DNA from: Liolophura sinensis
Taxonomy: Eukaryota; Mollusca; Polyplacophora; Chitonida; Chitonidae
DNA: 64,000 nucleotides
Reading direction: 5' to 3'
Assembly (NCBI RefSeq): GCF_032854445.1
Contig: NC_088295.1
Coordinates: 11,457,385-11,521,384 of the forward strand
In this document: in pieces, positions 1-14,273 of the stretch
Layout: the number at the start of each line of letters is the position of its first letter
How positions within the stretch are numbered: the first letter of the stretch is position 1
Position numbers and translations under genes: made by a program
The notes under the pieces: model-generated
The model's database searches: none
What the model was told of the DNA's origin: nothing
The model's input: the letters and a program-made list of their open reading frames with translations, nothing else

Positions 1-98
1 AGCTGTTTCAACACAAAATTCTACAATGTACAAATGTAATTAGCACAGATGTTCAGAATTTATTTTTTGGTGAATAATTGTGTGTCATTGTATTACAG

Positions 99-3000
99 GT
101 CCATTAAGACCAGCGTGGCAGATTTCTTTGGTGTTGGTGAGGATATGCCCATAGAAAGTCAGAAATGGCAGAACAGAAGAATTCGCCATGCGACAAAGAA
201 ATATGGGAAGCTGAAGGAAGATTGTGTGCGCAGAGCAGGAGAGGATGATGTAGATTCTCTACAAATGCGCTATATACAGGACCCTCTGCATCGTGGCTCT
301 CGCAGGGCCACACCCCTTTCCAGCACTAGCACTTACCACACTCGTGGCTCCAGGCTCCTCCAACAGAAAAAACACAGAAAAGAGTCTGTCCTCAGAATGA
401 CACTTAAGGGATTATCTGTAAGGTTTTTTATGTAGTTGTTGTTTTAGTCTTCATAAGTTTAAATTGGACATACTTTCAAGTTCAGTATATTTAATTTTCT
501 TGAATTGAAGCATTTGTGTACTCCAAAGAGAATTCCCAGTAAACGTGCAAGTAGACTGTGGCAAAATTTGTACATATGGCTTTGCTGACAGTACATATAA
601 TTGGATCTAAGATGAATCATATTGCCATTTGATATATTCAGAGATCTTCTCATTTGATGTGATACACAATTTATGCAGTGACACACAGTGTGAAAAAAAT
701 TGATGAAGCACATTCTTTATTAGCCAGAATTAGCCCATTCATTACAGCTTATTTTTACTACTTGCTCTTTGTCTTTATTCAAGGGTCGAAAGAAGAGTAA
801 GCCGAAAGTAGATCTCCACAGTCGTAGTTATGCACCTGCCAGTTTAGCTGGTGAAGGCGTGGATTTAGATGATCACAGTCTAGGACTTGGACCAGGCTAT
901 GTAAATATTATTATTGTTTTATTTTTATTTGTTAAAATTGCATGCAATTTCGACCAGTATCATTAAAGTTCACTTCCTAGAAATAAATGCTAAAACATCT
1001 AGACAAAATTGAGATTATATTTTTTGGAAATTACACTACATTGAGGCTATTTATTAACTCATGCATTGGTTTGTCAAAGATACGTATTAAGTATGTTACC
1101 GAATGACAGCATTATGTCGAGACGGTTTTGAATATTTTGAATTCACAAGTGAAATGTATGTTTCAGTTTTGCTCTGTGGGGAATAGCTGAATGTTATGCT
1201 TGTGTTTTGAACCCAGTATGTAGACTTTGCCATATCACTCTGGCCTTTGTCGTATAAGTGAAATATTCTTGAATACGGCGTAATACACCAATCAAATAAA
1301 TAAATAAATATCAGTCTGGGTTGCGTTTTACCAAGCAGTTGCAGTGTTGCATCCAAGAACATTTACCATGGTTAAAAAATTTCTTAACTGCTTGTTGTCA
1401 TGTATGTTGTGCCAGTGACACTAACTTATCCCCTAGAGATAACTATTGGTAACCTAATGTCTGGTGTCTTTTTCCAGACAGCTTATCAAGAAGAGGAGAA
1501 CTTTAGCCTTGTAGATGATGTATTTTTTGATGATCCTCTCACCCCGTATTCAAGTATGAAGAGATTAGATGAGCATAAAGGGATTCAGCAGGCTGGACTG
1601 TGAGTGTCTGAAAACATTATACTCAGAACTGCATCGACTGCAAATATTCAAATTCTTCCAAACATGTATCATTGGAAGGATGCAATTTTTAACCTTTGGG
1701 GGCCTCTGTGGCTCAGCGTAATGAGCCAGGAGCTTCTCACCAATGCGGTCGCTATGAGTTCAAGTCCAGCTCAGGCTGGCTTTTTCTCCGGCCATACGTG
1801 GGAAGGTCTGCCAGAAACCTGATGGTCATGGCTTTTCACCGGGTTCTGCCCAATTTCCACCCACCATAATGCTGGTCCCCGTCGTATAAGTGAAATATTC
1901 TTGAGTACAGCGTAAAACACCAATCAAATAAATAAGTAATTTTAACCATTGGATTACGAAGTGTATTACTACATTACAGTTTTTACATTTTTTGGAGAGG
2001 CTCTCTTTTGGTCTGCTTTGAAACTGTATCCCTTAGAGGCTGATCAAAACATTTCAGGTTGTGCTGGCTGTTCCTTGGATTAAGCTACGTCATACAGTTG
2101 GGGTGATAACCAGGAGTCACAATGCCTGTGACTGTAGGCAAAACCTGATTGTCCTACAACCACTTCCATGTTTATAATGCCATGTGCTTCCTATGCTTCC
2201 TGTGAAGTGATAACATAGCACTGACAGAAGATAGCCTTCATGAAAGAGAAATAATCCGTGAGTGAGGAATAAAATATCAGCCAAACAAACCAGTAAATCA
2301 AATATTTCAAATATTTTCTGAAGATTTTAGCATGGTTCATCACATTTGTGTTTATGCTATAGGGTTTTTTGCTTTATCTGTTTTGCCATTACTTTGATAT
2401 ACACTGTATTATGAATGTCTGTTTTGATGCATGTAGGCCCTCAGGAATGGATGTGGGCTGGCGATCAGGACGTCCCCCTCACCAGGGTCTGCCTGACACG
2501 CCCAGTGTTGCATACGATGTCCCTGATGGAATCGGCTTGGGGCGCATCGCCAACAAGGTGGTAGACAAAGCGCTAGAGAAGACGGAGAGGCGTAGAGTAG
2601 GTATGGGTTTTGTGGGTCGCCTATTCAACAGAAGTTTCCGCTCTGACAGGATTAACAGTGAAGTCAAAGAACAGCTGGAGGAAATTGACGACCACAGGTG
2701 AGATTTCACCTGTGATTACCCACATTTATCAGTGAAACCTATTCTTGGGTGTTTATGCATGTACATGTAGATGATCATCTATGAGATTGTATGTGTATTT
2801 GAGAAATTGTAGATGAAGACCATTGATAAGACAGGTACCATGAATAAAATATACATAATAGTGTAGGTCATGTTAGGTTGGTCAAAAGGAACTGACTGAA
2901 GACAAACAAAATACAGTTGTACCAGTCATATGATGATTATAAGTTACTCTAATATGATTGAATGAATTTAGCTCATCATTAACAGAAAGGTGAGATATGC

Positions 3001-6000
3001 ATATGTACGTAGAAGCTCTGCATGTTATGGCATGTTCTCCTTTTGAACAAAATATTTCTGATTCAGGGTGTGTTTTATTTATTTGTGTAACACACATGAA
3101 TACTTCCTGAATATGTTGTGAATCATGCGAAATTGTTTTATATGACTCTTTATGTTTCTATTTGCAGACCCTACTTCACCTACTGGGTGACCTTTGTTCA
3201 GGTGGTTGTGTTCATCGTGTCTGTCTCCATCTACGGCATCGCTCCTCTAGGGATTTCAGAGACCAGGGTCACTGCCATGGTACCGTTTCATCGTGCAAAT
3301 TTTAATGCCATACATTTTTTCAGTCATGTGTATATGATGGAAAGCAGGTTTATGGGTAACTGGAGTAATGCAGTATCTTTCTTACAATCTAGGTCTCAAG
3401 TATGACAACCATTGTTTTAATGTGACGAAAAGCATGGTAACCATATGTTCAGGTATAAGTGTTTAACTATTGATTTGGAGAAAGATATTTAGCTCTGGGC
3501 TACACCAATTTATTTTGTGTTACAGAGGTGAGCAGTCACTAACACGTCCAAAAATAAAAAAAAAAAATATCAGTGTAAATCCACCTTTCCAGCTCGCCTG
3601 TGGAAAGTACATGCATAACTTATTCATACCCTGAGCATTGGCATTGGTGTTCCAGATAACAGGGAAAGCAGCATTAAACAGAAATATTAGGGGTGGTATC
3701 TAAAAAGTACTGCATGTATTGAGTTCAAGTTTTGCACACAGATAGAGTACAATAACACAAGGGGGATGTTCCATTCTTGATTCGTTGTGTGCATATTAAA
3801 TACCGTACATTACAAAATTCATGACTTAGCATATTGTGTATCAGAATTAATGTTAAACAGAATGTTACAGGTGGTCTCTGACAGAAAGTACTGCATGTAT
3901 TGAGCTGAGGCTAGACTCACATGTAGAGCACAAAAATACAAGGGGGATTTTTCACAGTTGATGCACTATGTGCATATAATTACCATAAATTGCAAAATTC
4001 ATGACTTGGTGTATTGTTTTATTAGAATTATTGTTAAATTGAATTTTAGGGGTGTTACCTCAAAAAATGCTACATGTCTTGATCTGAAGTTTTAGTTTTA
4101 TTTATATAAGTGCTCTGTGTGCATGTAAATTATTGTAAAGTGCAATGACTCAGGGACCCCTCACCAATACGATCGCTAAGAGTTCATGCAAGTCTATCTA
4201 ATGCTGGGTTCCTCTCTGGCTGTATGTGAGAAAGTCTGTCAGCAACCTGTGGATGGTCATGGGTTTCCCACAGGATCTGCCTGGTTTCCTCCCACCATAA
4301 TGCTGGCTGCCGTCATATAAGTGAAATATTCATGAGTAAGGTGTCAAATAAATAAATAAATTACGATAAAGTACCAAATTCACAACTTCAGTGGTTTATG
4401 TATTGAGCCGAAGTTTTGCATTCATGTGTCTTCTGCAGGCGAGCTCTTTGGTAGCCTTGTCCTCAAATCTAAGTTATGTTGTCCAGCTTTGATGTTTTTG
4501 TAATTTTCCTGTTTTTCAAAACTTTTCAGTATCATGTAAATACATTTTAAACTGGAAAATTTCCTGTGAAGGTGTGGATTTTTTATTTTTATACCTCCTT
4601 CCGACATTTTAAAAAAGTCCATCCTGCTCGTAAAACAAAAATTTTAATTTGTGTGGCCTTACTACCATGTAAAATGTTAGATACAATTACAATTTATGTT
4701 TTTTTTTTGTATTCAGGTAACGAAACCAAATTTGGTGACAGAACAAGTGGCACATATTGAACTGGACAATTTCTGGATTGGACCTCGTCAGGTAAGATTT
4801 GTGAATAGCTTATTGTCAGTGTGTTTCACAAAGAATCTGGCTTAGTCTATTCATGAGTGCGTACCATAGTAATGCACAGATTTTAACTGAGATCTTCAAC
4901 TTCTGATCATTAAAGTTGCTAATGACAGTGGCGTAAATAGTTACTCCATTAAATTGCACTTAAAGATATGAATTACTAAGTCAGTAACGGTTACATACCC
5001 CTCGAAAACCGTTTCAAGCTTCGTGTGGTTAAAATGTTTTTCTTTTTGGACAATGAAGGAAACTATGGATAAATTAGTGCGGTAATCTATGATTTTTTAC
5101 TGCTGCATGGTCCCTTGACTGGTAGTGAGTTTGATCTCTGCAGACATGCGGCAGACAATTCATTAGTTTATTTGAGGATATAAAATTGATTTTAATGAAC
5201 TTAAGTTCCTCTCTGGCCGTACGTGGGAAGGTCAAATAAATAAATAAATAATGAACTTAAGTGTTTGCTGAATATTGTCCTCGCTTTTCCACAGGCTGAC
5301 CTAATTCATCTAGGTGCAAAGTACTCGCCATGTATGCGACGTGATGCTAACATCATCAAGGCTATTGAAGCAGACCTGGCTGTGGAGAAGGAATCTGCCT
5401 GTTGCATACTAACTGATGTTTGTTACCAGACCACCCAAGCAAACTGCCCTGTAACTAAGTGACCATAATATGCTAATTACATCAAGCACCAGATAGAGTG
5501 CTTCATGTAAATCGATAGCCCACATGTACTGTAATTCTTCAATCTTTTCTAATGTTTGCAAGGTGTTTATTCAGGCTTATTTCACAGGCATTATTCTGTG
5601 TTGACTGATAAAATTATACTTTTTGTGAAGCTTTGAAACTGGCCTGTCCAACCATCATTGCTTAGTTCCCAAAATCAATTGAAAATATACATAAATTGCA
5701 CTGAAAGTTGCTCATTCAAATGTGAAAAGGTTAATGAATTAGGGTGCATCAAATGTGAATAATTCTGCATCGAAGAACATCTCTGCTGTGGCTTTTTTTT
5801 GTTTTGTTTTTAAACGTAATTCTGTTAAAGCTGTGTTACTAGGATGTGTTGATATACCTTCTATTCAATCATGTACGTGAACATTTAGAATGAAACCTGA
5901 AGAAATTGATACAAGGTTTATGATTTGCCAGGTTTTCATACTGTTATCACAGCTGGTCTGGAATTTCTTCCAAAACATTGTTGGTAAACAATTAAATGGT

Positions 6001-9000
6001 TACCAAGTGAAAACATGTTTTTTTTTCTCTTGAGCAAAACAATTATTAACACATGATGGTAATGATTTTTTTTGGCCTAAACTGGAAAGAGATTCGTATG
6101 TGAAGAATTTGATTTTAAAATTCAGCTTGAATATGTACATGCACTTACATTTTTCAAAAATCACTTCATATGAAACAGATGTATTTATTCTATTACACTG
6201 GTATAATTTCAGGATAAATTTGGAACTTTCGAGAAGTGGCCGACAGCTGACAACAACCGAACTTCAGGTTCAGTGTGTGGACAAGATCCTAAGTAAGATC
6301 ATCATTTTGTTTTACTAAACCCAAAGAGAAAAGCATTATGGATGTCCCTGTCTCACATAATCCTCATTGAACATGAATCCAAGAGGCTGCCTTCTACTAC
6401 GCTAAAATACAAATGCTTGTTGTCATCAAAACCCCACAAGCAGTGAGAGCCAGGGAATCTAAACCTCATCTGTACTAGTGATAAAACAGGCAAGCACTGT
6501 TACGCACTGTTAAGACCATCGCGCATTACCCAATTCCTCTTGTATTCTCATCTGTTTGGCCAGTTATCAAACTTTTGACAAGCAGTCATGCCACATTTAG
6601 TGGCAAACACCTGAAGATTTTGTTTTCCAACTCCTTGTATTCTTGAATTCCTGTCTGTATTTTTACCCTCCATATCCTTTTTAACCCAATATACTATGTT
6701 AAATACATATTATGGAGAATCTCAAAGTTACTCTACTTTTGCTGGAAAAGCACGGGAGGGAATAGAAGCTCTTTTGTCGAAGAAAAGGCTGGAGCCTTCA
6801 TACATGTGTGAGAGTTTGATCAGTCTCTAAATTGACTGCTTGCCTCAGGAAGAACAGATCTCGCTGATATTTATATATGTCATTTTTTATCTAGTGGATT
6901 TTCACATGAGTTTGTAGTATTGAAGCTTGATTCTTTGCTCCAAACCTGAGATCGTTTGATGGCTGAGCACAACGAGGCAGCGAATCATCATGAACAGTAT
7001 CAAAAGCAGCGTGCCGAGTCACAAAACTTTGTAGACAAAGCAGCTTCTGTTCCCACCAGTGCTCTTTCCAGATTTTCATTCTGAAATTTAATTTACACAC
7101 AGTGACATTTATCTATCATTAAGGTATCTAGTACCTTACCTACATGTATTTGAAACTTCTTTGCAAACCATTCATACCCCAAAAATTATTGTAAAAAAAA
7201 ATTGTATCCTCTAAGGATTTAATTTTGAAGATAATATGGGCTGGCTGTTTTGGATGTGTTTTTGTTGTTGTCTAGGTACTGCAAGACCCCTGCTTCTGCT
7301 GGACTATTCACTTGGGAAGACAACATCCACAAATGGCCTGTTAGTACCTTGTTATCTGATGCTTGTTTCCTTAAGTATCCATTTCAGTCATGCCATTGTT
7401 GTTTTTTCACAAAATTAGTGACACTAAGCTATTTGAAAAGCCCAGCAAAGTTGCCATTACATACATATATGAATAAAATGTAGAAATAATTTGTTCATGC
7501 TGGCCTTCTCTCCAGCTGTACATGGGAAGGTTTTCCAGCAACGTATGGATCAGGGGTTCCCCCTACACTCTGCCCAGTGTCCTCCCATCATCGTATAAGT
7601 GAAATATTTTTGAGTACAGTGTAACACACCAGTCAGACAAATAAATAAATTAAAAAAAAATGTATAGTTTTTCCACGCTCTGTAACTTTGTTAGAACTGC
7701 ATAATACATAAGGCTTTCATCAATGGAAGTTGTTATTTTAGTACCGATGCAGTGATGTTGAAAAGACTAGACAAGATATGTCTACATTCTTGTAACTCAA
7801 AGTTGTACTGTGGGCCCTTCTGCAGTCAGCTGTTTTCTGCTCTGTTCATTTAATCTTGTCAGTCTGACTGCTGAGTATTTCAGGGTGCACTGTTTCTAGT
7901 CATCATGCCACTTTTACAGGCCTACACATGAAACTCGGTGTGGACCATGATATTGTCAACAGAGTGGTTTCACACTCGAGAAAAACCTGACATACACGTA
8001 CTATTTTCTTCTTTGTTATGAACAACAAGTGTCTTTTCGGTCATTTAAACAACATAGATGTATGATGGGAAGTTAGGATCCGTCCATACTGTGGTAGGAA
8101 ACCAACAGTCTATCCGATAATTTCTACAAAATGTAAATAATAAGACTACGTGAAAAGGCTGATGTGTGCTAAATAACTGAGCCGTGCCTATCATATATTT
8201 GACATAGATTCCTTCTTATAAATTGTGGCCAAAAAGTGACATTTTATGTATGTGGTGTTTTAGTTGTGTACAGACACCAACAGGCCTAACGGGACATCCC
8301 GACGCGATCGTCACATGACGTGTGAAATCACTGGCCACCCATGCTGCTTCGGAATTCAGGGAGAGTGCTTCGTGACAACAAGAGAACATTGTGATCACAT
8401 TCGAGGATATTATCATGATGATGCTTACCTGTGCTCACAGGTAATACACCACCATCTGTGGCATGAAATTTATCATACTGCATTTTAATGTATATGATTT
8501 CATGTTTCTTATTTTAATGTTCACCTCTCCCATATATGTGTTCCATGTTTATGCAGTTTGGTGAGACACCTTGTCCACACAATTTTTCAAGATCTGCATG
8601 TACCAGATTTGGTGTGAAGCTTAATTACATCGATGTTAAGAAACTGATAAGCATTGTGTGGTATGCATCTTTCACTAAGATTCCTGTAGAGTGACAGTAT
8701 ATTAAAGAGATCTATGATGGGTTATTCTGTTGCAGGAATTCTGTCACTTTCACACATCACGTACATATGATATCCAAGATTTATAAAATTGGTGACACAA
8801 AGGGAAAGTGAAAGGCATACATGGACATGTGTGATATTATACTGTAGGCATCAGATATTGTCTCTGCACATCTGTTAACTGCTTGTCTTCATGTTGAATG
8901 ATGGTGTTGATTTGTAGGTAAGCTGTTTGAGTCAGATCTGTGGTATGATCCCCTTCAGCAACAGTAATAAGCCTGATCAGTTCTACAGACTGTGGACATC

Positions 9001-10436
9001 TCTCTTCCTGCATGTTGGGTAAATATTCCATTCTTCTCATGCTCATCCTGAGGATTTTCTCAATGGAAACCATGGATGCTCCTTGTATGGCTTGGATATT
9101 TATAAATCACTTTTAACTGTGACAAGCATCTCTTTACGTTGCTCAGTTTGGCACCATGTCAGATTTTTAACATTCTGACTTTTTCGCTGGATGTCGCCAC
9201 TGTGATGTGATATTTTTTGTGATGGTTTTGAAATGGCTTTACCTGAATGCCAAGAAGTAGATGGTGTATGATATGTAATGACATGAAACAGCAGTTTGAC
9301 CATGTTGCCACAGCATTGATTTAACCCTGTCATATACATGTATATCATTATGCACTTGCAGGCTAGTTCATGTGGTGATAACCATAGCATTCCAGTTTCT
9401 GATTATGAGAGATGTGGAAAAATTAGCTGGACCAATCAGAGTGGCGATAATTTACATTGGTGGAGGGATAGCTGGTAATTTAGCCAGTGCTATTTTCCTG
9501 CCATACCAAGTGGAGGTAAGTGGACTGTATCAGGTAGTTGCTAGTTAAAGGAATGAAATGTTTCAGCTCAGATATACTGGAAGTCCATTGGGTGTAGTAC
9601 ATGTTGATAAAACTTTTTCTCATTTTTTTGAGTTGGGGATAGTTTCTTTGTTTCAGCTCAGCAGAGATGAGAGTGATTAGTTACTCTTTTTAAAAAAAAT
9701 TGTACGAAGTCATAAATACAATCAACAGAAACCGTGAAAATTTCAATTTTTTTCAGTCAACTTCATTAATAAGTTATAGAAAAAGCACAGAATGAAGTAT
9801 TTTAAATATTAGGAGTTCTTGGAATTCTTGGTGCAGGTGCCCAGGTGGGTTTTATTCATTATTGTTTTCCCAAAAATTGTACACTAGTTGTTGATTGTGG
9901 GAGAAGAATCTGTCTTTTGTGGTATGAAACACATGTGAAATAGATTAGTTTGATGACAGAGCATTTCTTTGCTGCAGGTTGGTCCAGCTGGTTCCCAGTT
10001 TGCCATCCTCTCTTGTCTGGTGGTAGAAGTTATACAGTCGTGGCAGATGTTAAAGCGGCCCGTGATCTCTCTCTTCAAGATACTCGGCATCATACTCATC
10101 CTCTTTATCCTGGGTCTTTTACCATGGATTGATAACTATGCACATTTGTGTGGCTTTGTGTTTGGTTTTCTTTTGGCCTTTGCCATGTTGCCGTATGTAT
10201 CCTTTGGCACATTTGACAGACGTCGTAAGATCATCAGTATTATTGTCACCCTTACAGCAGCTCTTGGTATGTTTATCATCCTCGTCATACTCTTTTATGT
10301 CCTGCCAATTTATGAGTGCAGTGGCTGCCAGTATTTTAATTGTGTTCCTTTTACCAATGATTTTTGTAAAAACATGGAAATAGCCATAAGGAGAGATGCT
10401 AGTTACAACAAATTATGGGTGAATACAGATCTGTAG
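99..10436 (+). CDS. RHBDF (iRhom): iRhom (inactive rhomboid, RHBDF1/2 family), 3' thirteen exons
   Basis: Seen: exons 99-417, 784-900, 1478-1599, 2437-2697, 3168-3279, 4717-4791, 5295-5450, 6213-6292, 7276-7339, 8264-8440, 8918-9018, 9362-9515 and 9978-10436 (stop). All have GT-AG borders and compatible phases: 2197 nt, about 731 residues. The 5' exons lie outside the window. The cytosolic tail carries [16 protein letters not shown] and [14 protein letters not shown]1 follows [10 protein letters not shown]. The cysteine-rich iRhom homology domain has [31 protein letters not shown] and [11 protein letters not shown]. The membrane core has [31 protein letters not shown] and [13 protein letters not shown]. 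Known: iRhoms are ER/Golgi pseudoproteases that traffic ADAM17 and control EGF-family ligands. The rhomboid GxSG motif reads GPAG here, so the catalytic Ser is absent while the His-region motif remains, as in other iRhoms. One iRhom is usual in invertebrates, so RHBDF1 and RHBDF2 are not distinguished. Confidence 0.97.
1237..1311 (+). repeat. SINE tail fragment
   Basis: This is only the 3' tail of the window's main SINE (GTCGTATAAGTGAAATATTC, then ATCAAATAAATAAATAAATA). It lies in iRhom intron 2. Confidence 0.75.
1698..1938 (+). repeat. tRNA-derived SINE, near full length, + orientation
   Basis: The head GGCCTCTGTGGCTCAGCG resembles a pol III A box, and GAGTTCAAGTCC fits the B box (GWTCRANNC). 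A conserved body (CACCCACCATAATGCTGG) and the tail ending in CAATCAAATAAATAAG follow. It sits in iRhom intron 3, just after exon 1478-1599. Confidence 0.85.
3675..4430. repeat. About 180-bp tandem repeat in iRhom intron, split by a SINE
   Basis: A unit containing AGTACTGCATGTATTGAG and CAAAATTCATGACTT recurs at about 3706, 3887 and 4066 (spacing 181 and 179 bp). A fragment (TATTGAGCCGAAGTTTTGCA) lies beyond the SINE at 4146-4361. The copies are clearly diverged. No coding signal. Confidence 0.7.
4146..4361 (+). repeat. tRNA-derived SINE inserted in the 180-bp repeat
   Basis: The body is recognisable by TCACCAATACGATCGC, AACCTGTGGATGGTCATGGG and TCCTCCCACCATAATGCTGG, with the CAAATAAATAAATAAA tail. 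It lacks the first part of the tRNA-like head. Confidence 0.8.
5206..5251 (+). repeat. Internally deleted SINE fragment
   Basis: A SINE body piece (CCTCTCTGGCCGTACGTGGG) is joined directly to the CAAATAAATAAATAAATAAT tail. It ends about 40 bp before iRhom exon 5295-5450. Confidence 0.65.
7498..7655 (+). repeat. SINE, 3' two-thirds
   Basis: The SINE body and tail (GTATAAGTGAAATATTTTTG, then CAGACAAATAAATAAATT) lie in the iRhom intron after exon 7276-7339. The tRNA-like head is missing. Confidence 0.75.
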
Positions 10437-13080
10437 TTAGACAAAGTATAGAAAATTCAAAGTAGTAGTTCTGTAGACACTTTCCAATTAGTGTGATGTC
10501 AGAGGTCATGGGAACACCCATGTCGTCTCCTGACTGGATTTATTACATACTGCTAATGAGAAAAAGGAAAAACATTTTTTTATTGGATATGCTGTAGTAA
10601 TATATTGGATTTCGTGTAATGTTTCATATACCATGACTGACCCAGTGTCTGCTTTTATACATATATGCTGCTGTTTACGCGAGACTTTTCCAATACATTT
10701 ATGTTCTCGTTTAGCTTTGATTTTGGCTTACTGGTATGTACCCATGCCTGTCTTTGTTGTATACACTGAGATAGCCGTGATCATCTTGTCAGCTGTTGAT
10801 TAGGGTGAGACTGTATGTTCATCAAGGGGAAGTTAGCTTGTGGACTTTACCATTTTGTGAGCCAGTGATGCTGTACAAGATATTTTATCAGCCTTATATG
10901 TTTTTATCAAGTATTTTAATGAACACTTTTACCTCTGTCAGAGTTTGCAAATGTTTTAATAGACAGAGAGGGTGATGATACATACCTGTATATGCATAAT
11001 TTATTTACTTGTGGATGCAAACTAATATCCGTCTACGTATTGTATAATGTCTTAAGGCTGTGTCAGCTCATCTTTTGAGGCACTGTGGATAGTGACAAAA
11101 CCATTCCCATGACTATTGCAAGGACTAACACAAATCATAAGCAGCATTCCTTCCTCCACTCAGGGTCCTTATAACACTGTATCCTCGACTAGCACCTATC
11201 CTTTGTCTGAGACGGTGAACAGTCCCCCACAGGAGGGCGTTGTTCTACACTCGTATTAAGGCTATCTGCTGTTTTCAGATGACCTATGGTGTAATGATTT
11301 TGTTCATAACAGCAAAATGTAAATAGTTATATTATAATCATTTCAGATCAGGAATCTGAATCAAACGCATATAGACTGACCTACTGTAGCAGTAAAAGAA
11401 AGATGTTCTGTAAACTCTGTTGCACAAATTGTTCTTTTGTGAGAGACATTCAGGTTTACTGTCCAGATAATCCATTCATGCACGTTATGTAAAATGATCA
11501 TTACAAGTGTAATTTTAAACCATATGACAAGCATATAATCATGTATAGTGTACTCATGTCATATTCCTTTAAACTTCACTTGTCAGTTAGCAAATATACA
11601 AGTTGTTCTCTTTCTGCTTAATTGGATAGCTCCGTGCATATATATATATTTATATATATATATGATGTACATGTACATTCCAGTGTAATCCCACTGCCCA
11701 CTGTGGATTATTCTTTAATGTCATGAGTCCGTTATTCTTTTCTACATGTTAAATTTTCTGCCAGACAAGCTTATGAAGTTTTCTTGGAAAAGATTTTATT
11801 GTGATAGCCACTGGCCCAAAAGATTATCATGCAAGCAAAACTAACATCCCTTTTTCTATAGAGATCTTTTTTATACATGTACATGTGTTGAGGAAATATT
11901 ATTGTAGATGTATATTTATGAAAATTTGCTTCCTTATGGAAGTTTCTTATACTTACACTTTTTCACCATACATATATATTTTTCTGTGGGCATTTTTCAG
12001 AATTTTAGCTTGGAGCTTTGTCATTGTCACTTGCATTCATTCCACATCATATTTTGTATTGCAGTTTATATCTTGATACAATACAGCACGTGCACCTCAA
12101 ATTGCAAACATTTAGCAGATATATTGACATCATGTTGATAGATTATTTTATTGTTTTAAAGACATTTCGTTGCTGGGCAACATGCTTTAGGTTGTTTTGT
12201 ATATGTGATACACATAAGGGTTGATTTAAAATATTTGGTATCATACATGTGTACTTAAATCTTTTTTTCTCATTGGTGGCATAATAATTGTGGAAAAGCT
12301 ATAGAAACAACGATTGATACAAACAGTTTAAAGTTATCTGTATATTCTATGCCTAGGAATGTTTGAATCTAGGGATAATTTTTCTGGATAATCTTAATGT
12401 CATTGCAAATATTTTTTTAACTCTCTTAACTGTAACTGTTTAATTATCCTGTGGAATTGTTTTAGTAGCCTACAGCTTATATTTTCTCCAGTTTAGTTTA
12501 TCATAGTTGTCGTTCATATTTTATTTCAATTCCAGCTGCATGTAATATGTTTGTACATTATGGAGTTTCGAATTTTGAAATAGTTTCACCGAGTTCGTGG
12601 AAACACTCCAGTGTATTTTTATAATTCCCATTCTTAGAAGAATCATTTTAATGAGTTATTACAAACATGACCGCGTCTTCATAGAGGCGCAGCCTGATTA
12701 GTTCCATAAGTTAGATGCTCTGTCAGTTGGTCATTCATATCTTTGACGCCCTATCATTTAACACTGCCCTCTTGTCCTTCAGTATTGGCCTTGCAGGTAG
12801 CTCTGAGCCTGAGTGCAAGACGGCATCATATCACTTTGAAATGGTAATACAGTACAAAGAATGTCACCGCTCTTGTCATTTTGGTGGCTTCTGCATGTCA
12901 TTCTTATCAGCAACCCAGCAAAGGCATTTATCTTTTGGGCTTTGTCTTAGGTTAGAAGTAGTTTGATTCTGGATGTCATAGAACTACATATAATTGTCTA
13001 GGTAGGACACTTACCTCAAATAAGCAGTGTTTTATTTCACGAAGCTTTATTTTAAATCAGATGTGCCAGTATGTAATAAA
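10437..13080 (+). other. Probable iRhom 3' UTR with poly(A) signal
   Basis: This AT-rich stretch follows the iRhom stop and holds no convincing ORF. The first canonical AATAAA I find downstream of the stop is at 13075-13080, implying a 3' UTR of about 2.6 kb. A second AATAAA lies near 13459. A short (TA)n run sits at about 11638-11662. The 3' end is inferred only. Confidence 0.45.
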
Positions 13081-14270
13081 CATAATGGTGTTTTTCTTCT
13101 TTCTTTTGTAAGTGCCTCAAATCCATCAGACTTCAAATGTTCAAAATTTACTATTTTAAGTAAAATGTCCCTGTCATGGTCAGCTTTATTCTTGCCATTC
13201 TGAAGTTGGTGTATTGTAAAATTCCTTTACTGTATAAACACTGTGCACAAATGTATATTTTGACATGTTATTGTGTAATATTGAAAGCTGTCAGTTGTCA
13301 GGGTAAACCCAGGATATGTGTTATTTTTACCCCTGAATTTCTGGGTGCGAGGTCACTGTGTAGGGCAATCCAGGAATAAGAGTTACTCCCCCTTCTACCT
13401 TGACGTGTTGGCCTAATGTTAAAGGTTAACTTATGGACCACTATAGCATTGGTTTCAAATAAAAATGAGTATGTAGCTGTTTTTATTTGTGAGGAGTTTG
13501 TTCTTGGCAACTAAATGTTCCTGCCTCGCTTGGCACTCAGTTCTGAGATGTCAGAGCAAGGAAACCGGACTGGTTGAGCCAGTGTCCATGTAATGTGACT
13601 GGGTGGGCCGTCAAGTCTGGCATCTTTGGCATGATACTTCAGTGGTGGCAGCACTTTGGTGGCGTGTACAACGTAAAACCCCAAGAACACATACATATAC
13701 TCAATGGCTCAATCATGAGTCTTTGAACTGGCCTTGCTGGAGTGTTTAAAGTGCTTGCCTTTCACTCAGATGGACATCTATATGAGGTGCAGGTTCAATC
13801 CTGGGCTTGAACAGGAGATTGAATAACAGATTCACCCTTTTTGACCATTTGTGGGGATATTGGACAACAAAATAATGAATGATAGTTGTGTTGGCATTTG
13901 GTGTGTGTAATCTGCAGGATTTATAATATTCCCTTCTGTGCCATCCCTCTATTAACTTCGGGAATAACAGAATAGATCACAGTAAAAAGACTCATCTTGA
14001 CTGGATTAGTTCATTAATGTAATGACTTGAAAGTTAAATCCTCTGACCTTGCAACATGGCCTTCTTAAATGTTTGCTGATATTTGTATAAGAAGAATTCT
14101 ACACTGCCCCAAACACGATTTAATTTAAGTCATCAGGGAATATGTATCAAATCTGATAAATCTGCAATATTCCCTCCCTGGAGTGTTTTGATTTATGCGC
14201 ACAGTATGATACTAATTGGGTCAGCAACTGGAGTAAAAGTTGAATCCAAAGAAGGCATCATAAAATACAC
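13081..14270. other. Intergenic stretch between convergent iRhom and caspase
   Basis: No gene seen. It holds the possible SINE head at 13727-13815; the rest is unremarkable AT-rich DNA. Confidence 0.5.
13727..13815 (+). repeat. tRNA-like SINE head, different family
   Basis: TTGCTGGAGTGTTTAAAGTG followed by GAGGTGCAGGTTCAATCCTG resembles a decayed tRNA with a good B box (GTTCAATCC). No real tRNA cloverleaf is evident, so I call it a SINE head rather than a tRNA gene. Confidence 0.4.
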
Positions 14271-14273
14271 TGA

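Noticed and set aside
9950-10383. Alternative + frames over the last iRhom exon
   Set aside because: Shadows of the exon 9978-10436, whose frame alone gives the rhomboid-core sequence.
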